Below, one piece after another: positions 58,835 through 64,000 of a stretch of DNA of 64,000 nucleotides. The position numbers and the translations under genes are program-made. The stretch's first letter is position 1. Each line of letters begins with the position of its first letter. The stretch lies in NCBI RefSeq assembly GCF_030441895.1, contig NZ_JARJAS010000023.1. One strand, written 5' to 3'. The stretch comes from Enterococcus_D entomosocium (GTDB lineage: Bacteria; Bacillota; Bacilli; Lactobacillales; Enterococcaceae). Below the pieces are notes generated by a model, which was given only the letters and a program-made list of their open reading frames with translations, had not been told where the DNA came from and searched no databases.

Positions 58835-59848
58835 TTATTTCTCTTGAAAATCAATGACCATCCGTCCTTTGATTTTTCCTGAAAGCATTTCATCAAAAAT
58901 ATCGTTGATCTCTTCTAACTGACGCATGACTACTTTAGGAACGACTTTCCCTTCCGCTGCAAATTGGAAAGCTTCTGCTAAATCAGTTCGTGTTCCAACA
59001 AGGGAACCGACAATCTTAATCCCATCCAATACAAGTCGAGGAATGTTCAAGTCCATGCTTTCTGGTGGGAGACCGACCGCTACAATCGTACCGCCCGCAC
59101 GAACAGCATCAACAGCAGAATTGAAGGCTGCTTTTGAAACAGCTGTTACTACAGCTGCATGTGCGCCGCCGGTTGCTTCTTGAATGATTTTTGCCGCATC
59201 TTCTTTCGCAGGATTGATTACAAGATCAGCGCCGTGATCTTTTGCGAAGTCCAATTGTTTCTCGTTGATATCAATTCCAATCACTTTTGCATTAAAGACA
59301 TTTTTAGCATATTGTAAGGCTAGGTTTCCTAGTCCCCCTAAACCATAGATGGCGATCCATTGACCTGGTTTAATGTCAGAAACTTTTACCGCTTTATATG
59401 TGGTTACACCTGCACAAGTAATGCTGCTGGCTTCAGCAGAACCTAAGTCCTCTGGAACTTTCACTGCATAGTCAGCTACAACGATACATTCTTCAGCCAT
59501 ACCACCATCTACAGAATAGCCGGCATTTCTAACCGAACGGCATAATGATTCATTCCCGTTCACACAGTATTCGCATGATCCACAGCTTTCATACAACCAA
59601 GCGACACTTGCACGGTCACCGATTGCTAGAGAAGTAACATCATCACCGATTGCAACCACTTTACCGATTCCCTCGTGTCCGAGTACGATCCCAGATGCAT
59701 CTCCAAAGTCGCCATCTTTTACATGCAAGTCAGTATGGCAGACACCGCAACACTCCATTTTCAATAATGCTTCATTCGGACGAAGCGCTCTTAATTCTTT
59801 TTCCTCGATTTTTACAACCTTATCGTTTGATACTACAGCTGCTTTCAT
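58835..59848 (-). CDS. adhP: Zinc-dependent alcohol dehydrogenase, AdhP-like
   Basis: 337 residues. Catalytic zinc ligands CGVCHTD and GHEG, second zinc cluster CGSCEYC...C (ESLC), dinucleotide motif GLGGLGNLALQ. NAD-dependent interconversion of ethanol or other primary alcohols and aldehydes. AAAGAGGTG precedes ATG. It carries a long leader with a 15-bp inverted repeat and sits upstream of the AraC gene. Confidence 0.92.
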   Translation of the reverse strand: MKAAVVSNDKVVKIEEKELRALRPNEALLKMECCGVCHTDLHVKDGDFGDASGIVLGHEGIGKVVAIGDDVTSLAIGDRASVAWLYESCGSCEYCVNGNESLCRSVRNAGYSVDGGMAEECIVVADYAVKVPEDLGSAEASSITCAGVTTYKAVKVSDIKPGQWIAIYGLGGLGNLALQYAKNVFNAKVIGIDINEKQLDFAKDHGADLVINPAKEDAAKIIQEATGGAHAAVVTAVSKAAFNSAVDAVRAGGTIVAVGLPPESMDLNIPRLVLDGIKIVGSLVGTRTDLAEAFQFAAEGKVVPKVVMRQLEEINDIFDEMLSGKIKGRMVIDFQEK

Positions 59849-59878
59849 AAAGACACCTCTTTCAATTCGATTAAATAA

Positions 59879-59951
59879 AGAACTTCCTTTTATTTGTGAA
59901 GTAGTTAACTAACGCATAGAGGTCAGTAATAGCTAGATAAAAGAAAGTTCT
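59879..59951 (-). promoter_or_regulatory. Inverted repeat in adhP leader
   Basis: AGAACTTCCTTTTAT (59879-59893) and ATAAAAGAAAGTTCT (59937-59951) are inverted copies with one mismatch and a 43-nt loop. It lies in the 343-bp gap 59849-60191, just upstream of the gene's ribosome site. No promoter was certain; the remainder is AT-rich. Confidence 0.5.
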
Positions 59952-60191
59952 CTATCGAGAAGATTACCATAGAAATCATCAAAAAAAGGGGAATTTATTG
60001 CTTTTTTTCTGTAATCATTTATTAGAAAACAATAATGAAATCATTCAAAATTTTTTCTTTATTTCCAGATTACATAAAATTAAAATTAAAAAGATAGAGA
60101 TAATTCATCTCTATAAATAACAATCGTTTCAATAAAAAACACCAAGACGATCTGATAGAAGACTGTAGGATGATTTGTACTCACTGTTCTT

Positions 60192-60968
60192 CTATCCTTC
60201 TATTTTTATCCCTTCGATAACTTGCGATTTATTTTCTTTCAGGCGCTGAATGTCATATTGGTATTTAGCAAGATGTCCCTCGTCAATGTTTTTCTGAAAA
60301 TTTCCATTCCCTTCTTCTCCTTTTCTACTCATAAAAGCAACTAGTGCACAAAGGCGGTCGATCAAACAATCGACAATCTGTACTCTGTCATTATTGGACA
60401 GCCGATAAGTATCCACAAAAAGTTTCAATCGATGGCATTGTGTTTCACTCAGACGACTGTTCCCATCAAAATACAAGGGTACCCAGCGGTACGCAGCATA
60501 AGAAACATCCCATAACCTGCTTCCTGGCCTTACTGTGTCAAAATCAAAAAGCCCAAAAGGCTCCCCATCCACGATCGTCATATTATACGGAGCAAAATCA
60601 TTGTGGCACATCACCTCTGTCGGACCAGAGTATTCCAGCATCCACTGTTCCTCACCAGTTAGCCTTTCCAGAAAACCAACACTTCGATCATGAAAATCTC
60701 TTAATCGTTCAGCTACCAAACAAAGAACCTCATCAGTATAAAGTTCATCCGGCAATGGCTGATCATATACCTCCCCTGGAACAAAAGAAACTAACTCATG
60801 TTCTTCCTGATCAAACCCTAATGGTTTCGGCACATAATTTATCCGCTGATCTTGCAAAAAACGTAAAAAGCGTTGAACGTCCTTCGACCATGGAACCTTT
60901 GGCCGTCTGACGAACTCCTTTTCGATGATTATTTCTTCTCGTCCAAGATTGTTACTTCTTTCATTCAA
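60192..60968 (-). CDS. APH/choline-kinase-fold phosphotransferase
   Basis: 258 residues. Kinase-like fold: catalytic loop CHNDFAPYNM (HxDxxxxN) and metal motif LFDFDTVRPG. Belongs to the aminoglycoside phosphotransferase/choline kinase superfamily, but no aminoglycoside subtype can be named; a metabolic kinase is as likely. AGGAGGGG before ATG. It is the last core gene before the mobile element. Confidence 0.8.
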   Translation of the reverse strand: MNERSNNLGREEIIIEKEFVRRPKVPWSKDVQRFLRFLQDQRINYVPKPLGFDQEEHELVSFVPGEVYDQPLPDELYTDEVLCLVAERLRDFHDRSVGFLERLTGEEQWMLEYSGPTEVMCHNDFAPYNMTIVDGEPFGLFDFDTVRPGSRLWDVSYAAYRWVPLYFDGNSRLSETQCHRLKLFVDTYRLSNNDRVQIVDCLIDRLCALVAFMSRKGEEGNGNFQKNIDEGHLAKYQYDIQRLKENKSQVIEGIKIEG

Positions 60969-61046
60969 TAAAACCCCTCCTATTTGTATAGTAGTTTCTT
61001 CATTTTATCACAACGAATAGAAAGTTTTTTTCATCTCAGACAAAAG

Positions 61047-61074
61047 AAAAAAGCCCTTGAAATCAAGGGCTTTT
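61047..61074 (-). terminator. Terminator at the element junction
   Basis: Minus-strand hairpin AAAAGCCCTTG / CAAGGGCTTTT with T6. Before insertion it probably ended the gene now displaced by the mobile element. Confidence 0.85.
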
Positions 61075-61077
61075 GCT

Positions 61078-61190
61078 TCATCTGATAATAAATGATTAAC
61101 GACGAATTTCTTTGATTCATGTGAAAAGTACATTTTTAATTGCTATAAAGCCTTTTACTTAGATTGACTACGTGTTGACTACCTAATTTA
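61078..61190 (-). other. Attachment-end region with integrase arm repeats
   Basis: Between the host terminator and the int stop. TTGACTAC occurs at 61164-61171 and 61175-61182 (11-bp period), like arm-type integrase sites. On the minus strand GAAATTCGTCGTTAA at about 61095-61110 could be a displaced gene end. The core att sequence needs the far end of the element, which is outside the window. Confidence 0.5.
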
Positions 61191-61194
61191 TCGG

Positions 61195-62373
61195 TTAACT
61201 TTCTAATATTTCAAATGCTTTTAATGGTTTCAATTTCTCATCGGAAGTCAAATGACGATATATTTCTGATGTAGATTTGTCAGCATGTCCAAGCCTTCCC
61301 TTTAGAACTTCCCAGCTGCAATGTTGTGCAACTAGGCTTGCCATTGTATGCCTGGTTAAGTGTGTGTGAAATGGTTTAGAAATGCCACAACGCTCTACAC
61401 AACGTTTAATATGATCATTTACATATTCCCTTCGATAAGGAATTCCTCTTTTAAAGGGAGACAGATAAACGAAGAGGTAATTCTCTTTCACTCTAAAAGG
61501 AAATTGCGAATTTAAATCATCTAAGACGTTGATTAAGTGTCGGATTTTTTCCATGACTAAGTCAGTGACAACTACTCGTCTTGCGGAACTTACCGATTTA
61601 GTTGTCTCAATTTTAAAGTCAATTTGTTTTCCTCTTACAGAAGTTTGCTTGTAAAAAAGAATCTCATTATTTTCAAAATCAATATCATCTACTTGTAAAG
61701 CTAATGCTTCACTAATGCGACAACCTGTATAAAACAATACATGAAAAAGCGTCGACAACGGCAGCTCTTCATAAATACTTGAATAGTTTAACAGGATTCT
61801 AAGCTCTTCTGTTGTAAGGAATTTCTGATCTAAAGAATTTAAAGACTTTTTTAATTCGAGAACACTTTTTTGATACTTTGGTACCGAAACGTTACTCAAA
61901 GGATTGTCATTAAGAATCTTCTTTTTCATACAATATTTCAGAATCATGTTTAAAGTTTGTCTTAATGAGTATAAAGTATTTTTAGCATAACCTTGACGTT
62001 CGCCGTCAACTCCCTTTTCTTTTAGAAAATACATCAATTCTTCTAAAAAGTCTGGTGTCAAATGAGATAGTTTCTTTTCTCCAATCCATCTAAACAATAC
62101 CATCATTAACTCATATCTTTTGTCATATGTGCTATTTTTTTGTTCACTCAATGAACGGTAATATTCAAACCACTGTTCTCCGACGACTGAAAATTTTTCA
62201 TTAGAATTCACATACCTCTTTTTGAACTTTTGACTTTTTTTTAACTCAAGAAAAGATAGTTGCGCCTCTCTTTTGGTTTTAAAACCTCTACGAGTTGTTC
62301 GAAACGCTTGAAAATACCAAGTTATTTCTCCAGAAGCACCGATATGTTTCTTAAAACGATCTTTTGTTTCCAT
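61195..62373 (-). CDS. int: Tyrosine recombinase (Tn916-type integrase)
   Basis: 392 residues: N-terminal arm-binding/SAM-like domains, then the catalytic domain with Arg in FYTGCRISEAL, HxxR in HLTRHTMASL, His in GRLGHAD and nucleophile Tyr in SEIYRHL. AGGAGG 10 nt before ATG. Catalyses excision and integration of the element whose end begins at about 61.1 kb. The gene order int-xis-orf8-orf7 matches the integration end of Tn916. Confidence 0.93.
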   Translation of the reverse strand: METKDRFKKHIGASGEITWYFQAFRTTRRGFKTKREAQLSFLELKKSQKFKKRYVNSNEKFSVVGEQWFEYYRSLSEQKNSTYDKRYELMMVLFRWIGEKKLSHLTPDFLEELMYFLKEKGVDGERQGYAKNTLYSLRQTLNMILKYCMKKKILNDNPLSNVSVPKYQKSVLELKKSLNSLDQKFLTTEELRILLNYSSIYEELPLSTLFHVLFYTGCRISEALALQVDDIDFENNEILFYKQTSVRGKQIDFKIETTKSVSSARRVVVTDLVMEKIRHLINVLDDLNSQFPFRVKENYLFVYLSPFKRGIPYRREYVNDHIKRCVERCGISKPFHTHLTRHTMASLVAQHCSWEVLKGRLGHADKSTSEIYRHLTSDEKLKPLKAFEILES

Positions 62374-62476
62374 TCTTACATTTCCTCCTCAATATGAAGG
62401 AGGTTGGAAAGCCAAATCTGCGTTACTATATTCTCTATACTTACTATTATAGTGCATCTCCTCTCAAATTTGAAGG

Positions 62477-62779
62477 TTATATTGAACGCAATAACTGCAT
62501 TTTATCTCTAAAGGTTTCATAATCATTTTTTTTATACCAGCTCATTATTTGATCTCTTGAATAATGTCCTCGTATACCGTACCAACAGCTCGGAAAATCA
62601 GTTAATTTGATTAATCGATTTAACGTACTATCACTAATTTGGAATTCTTTTTTCAAATCATCGTTCGTTAAAACTAATGGCAATCTATTTATTTTTAATA
62701 TTGTCTTTGTGTAATCCTCTATAAAAGGAATTAAACTACTCAATAAGTGCTGCTCGTTGTGTTCTAAATTGATTATCAT
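62477..62779 (-). CDS. xis: Excisionase/HTH protein
   Basis: 100 residues with a winged-helix motif (LTNDDLKKEFQISDSTLNRLIK, then FPSCWYGIRGHYSRDQIMSWY). Size, place upstream of int and helix pattern fit Tn916 Xis-like excisionases. The only start has GGAG just 2 nt away, so translation may be weak or start elsewhere. 103 bp separate it from int. Confidence 0.75.
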   Translation of the reverse strand: MIINLEHNEQHLLSSLIPFIEDYTKTILKINRLPLVLTNDDLKKEFQISDSTLNRLIKLTDFPSCWYGIRGHYSRDQIMSWYKKNDYETFRDKMQLLRSI

Positions 62780-62840
62780 CACTCCATATTTTATTCAATT
62801 TCACAAAAATAACTGAGAGACTTTTTACTTTCGTATGTTT

Positions 62841-62859
62841 GTCTATTATTTTAATAGAC
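62841..62859. promoter_or_regulatory. Palindrome upstream of xis
   Basis: GTCTATTA-ttt-TAATAGAC, perfect 8-bp arms, directly after a minus-strand TTGACA (62857-62862). Likely a repressor site for xis-int expression. Confidence 0.55.
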
Positions 62860-62939
62860 TGTCAATCGAAAATACTATAAATCTTATCACTTTTAAATCG
62901 CTTTAGGTAAAGCACATAGGAATTTCACCTCTCCTCAGT

Positions 62940-63050
62940 CTACGGGAGCCTTGCGGAAGTATCATTATCTTCTGTCACCATCATTGCAATTTGATTACCT
63001 AAATCAAATCCTGCATTGACTAAATATCGCTCACTAGCGTCTTGGCGTAG
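62940..63050 (-). pseudogene. Coding fragment in the element
   Basis: Minus-strand 36-codon piece LRQDASERYLVNAGFDLGNQ and IAMMVTEDNDTSARLP, with stops at both ends. The VNAGFDLGNQI pattern resembles the C-terminal AbrB-like motif of SymE-type proteins. The interval 62783-63198 otherwise holds nothing intact. Confidence 0.35.
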
Positions 63051-63198
63051 TCATGCTGTAGCTCTGGTCACAAAAAATGTAATTTAAAAGTTCATTATTC
63101 AATTTTCAAGGAACAATCGGCATTATTTTCGCCTTCATAAAATAAATAGCAAGAAGCAGAAACTTTGAAACCTAAAATTTCAAAATTCCTGCTTTATT

Positions 63199-63411
63199 TT
63201 AGTTATCTTCGTATTTACTGAAATCAAACGATTGAACAGCTATGATAAATTGAGTAGCTAACTCTTGGTAACAATCCTCATTGATAAAAGTTGAATATCG
63301 TATTGAATGTTTAATAATTGAAGGTTCAAAGTTTAAAAATAGTTCAAGTAACGCCTGCTTATCTCCTTGTTGAGCTGAGCGAATAAGCGGAACTAAATTC
63401 TTCTTTTCCAT
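63199..63411 (-). CDS. Tn916 Orf8-like HTH protein
   Basis: 70 residues: KNLVPLIRSAQQGDKQALLE and NFEPSIIKHSIRYSTFINED, the helix-turn-helix domain of conjugative transposons (Orf8-type, sigma-region-2-like). AAGGTGG lies 7 nt before the chosen ATG. It follows the sigma-like gene, the same order as in Tn916. Confidence 0.78.
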   Translation of the reverse strand: MEKKNLVPLIRSAQQGDKQALLELFLNFEPSIIKHSIRYSTFINEDCYQELATQFIIAVQSFDFSKYEDN

Positions 63412-63483
63412 ATTCATTCCACCTTAACTTTTAATTTATGGGATTAAAAATTCAAGGTGGTGATTTATTGCGACGTTCTTTTA

Positions 63484-63879
63484 CTACAATAAAAGTATCT
63501 TTCTCAGTTTGGCATATGCTTGACGCTTTTTTCTGGAAACCATTTGTCCAGTAATCTGCATGTCTTTTCCAATTGAAGCATCCGATCGCTGATTCACATG
63601 TTTTTCTTTTAAGATATACTGCTCTACCTCTGTTAAGGAAGCCAAACTAGTGGAAATTTTTTCATCTCTACATTCTAATTCAATTAATTTCTCGGGAAGC
63701 AATTGATTGTTTTCATATTGATAGTTTAGTGCTTCCTCCATTTCTTTTGACTCAATAAATTCTAGTGACTCATAATTAAATAATTTGCCCTGTTTTTTAT
63801 AAAAAGCATTCGCTTGGCGTTGAAGAGTAACAGAGACATAGCAAATAAAGATATAGGTGAAATCCATTTCCGTTTTCAT
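63484..63879 (-). CDS. Tn916 Orf7-like sigma-70-family protein
   Basis: 131 residues starting MKTEMDFTYIFICYVSVTLQ after GGAGG by 9 nt. C-terminal region 4-like helix-turn-helix (LTEVEQYILKEKHVNQRSDASIGKDM, QITGQMVSRKKRQAYAKLRK). In Tn916, orf7 and orf8 drive xis-int expression; this pair likely does the same. Confidence 0.8.
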   Translation of the reverse strand: MKTEMDFTYIFICYVSVTLQRQANAFYKKQGKLFNYESLEFIESKEMEEALNYQYENNQLLPEKLIELECRDEKISTSLASLTEVEQYILKEKHVNQRSDASIGKDMQITGQMVSRKKRQAYAKLRKILLL

Positions 63880-63965
63880 GCCGTATATCCTCCTTTTATA
63901 CTTTCGGCAATCGATATTGCCAGTAACCACGATATGCTTTTTCTATTGGAAGAGATCGTTCCTTT

Positions 63966-63985
63966 AACATTTTGGGCAAAATGTT
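63966..63985. repeat. Inverted repeat near right edge
   Basis: AACATTTT-gggc-AAAATGTT, perfect arms, upstream of the sigma-like gene. Could be an operator or hairpin in its leader. Confidence 0.4.
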
Positions 63986-64000
63986 GCTTGTTAAATTTGA

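Noticed and set aside
60192..60968. Aminoglycoside resistance enzyme
   Set aside because: Only the general kinase-like motifs are present; no feature identifies an aminoglycoside subtype.
1..64000. CRISPR arrays
   Set aside because: No regularly spaced 24-40-nt repeats or cas genes were seen; the only direct repeats are the short pairs reported.

Overview
The window reads as the chromosome of a low-GC lactic-acid coccus, most likely an Enterococcus outside E. faecalis/E. faecium. The signs are an ssrA tag AKNENSYALAA, a two-component system next to gnd as in the enterococcal etaRS locus, an ebsC-like deacylase, an LtaS-type synthase beside a second two-component system, and frequent AGGAGG ribosome sites with TTG/GTG starts. 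Species cannot be fixed from sequence alone.

Region 1-8.5 kb (all minus): three tandem promoters and the leader of an rRNA operon whose 16S gene lies just off the left edge; an EtaRS/LisRK-like two-component system; gnd; yceD-rpmF; and the glycolytic pfkA-pyk pair. Region 8.5-18 kb: dnaE, a 60-residue membrane protein, a PmrA-like MFS exporter, a purine permease with a paired PurBox, a HAD phosphatase and asnB. Region 18-33.5 kb: small unknown proteins, an Ltp-repeat membrane protein, tRNA-Ser(CGA), a TetR regulator, a split ThrE exporter, a VTT membrane protein, a membrane GDPD, pgi, gdhA, a flavoprotein, lacD, ebsC, aroD and an RlmI-like methyltransferase.

Region 33.5-41.2 kb: an LtaS-type synthase; an FtsX-like membrane protein coupled to a shrunken ABC-ATPase-like protein with no Walker A; an OmpR-type two-component system with an SdpI-like gene; a Cof phosphatase; and ssrA. 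Downstream of ssrA (41.2-43.1 kb) is a decayed accessory patch: 15-bp direct repeats, broken reading frames, a lone acidic immunity-like gene, an ACT-domain gene broken at a T9 tract, and a predicted small RNA.

Region 43.3-53 kb holds nutrient systems: an enolase-superfamily enzyme under tandem cre sites; a GH1 glycosidase with a PTS IIC and divergent GntR/UTRA regulator; and a muropeptide-use cluster (oligopeptide-binding lipoprotein, Ala-Glu epimerase, NlpC/P60 peptidase, beta-lactamase-fold hydrolase). A second copy of the small-RNA element lies upstream at 53.3 kb. Region 53.5-61 kb carries stress and redox genes: a Fur-boxed ABM/IsdG-like protein, fRMsr, an Rrf2 regulator with its NAD(P)-binding partner, a VOC protein, and zinc ADH with an AraC protein whose receiver domain is degenerate. 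From about 61.1 kb to the right edge is the integration end of a Tn916-type mobile element (int, xis, orf8-like, orf7-like sigma factor).
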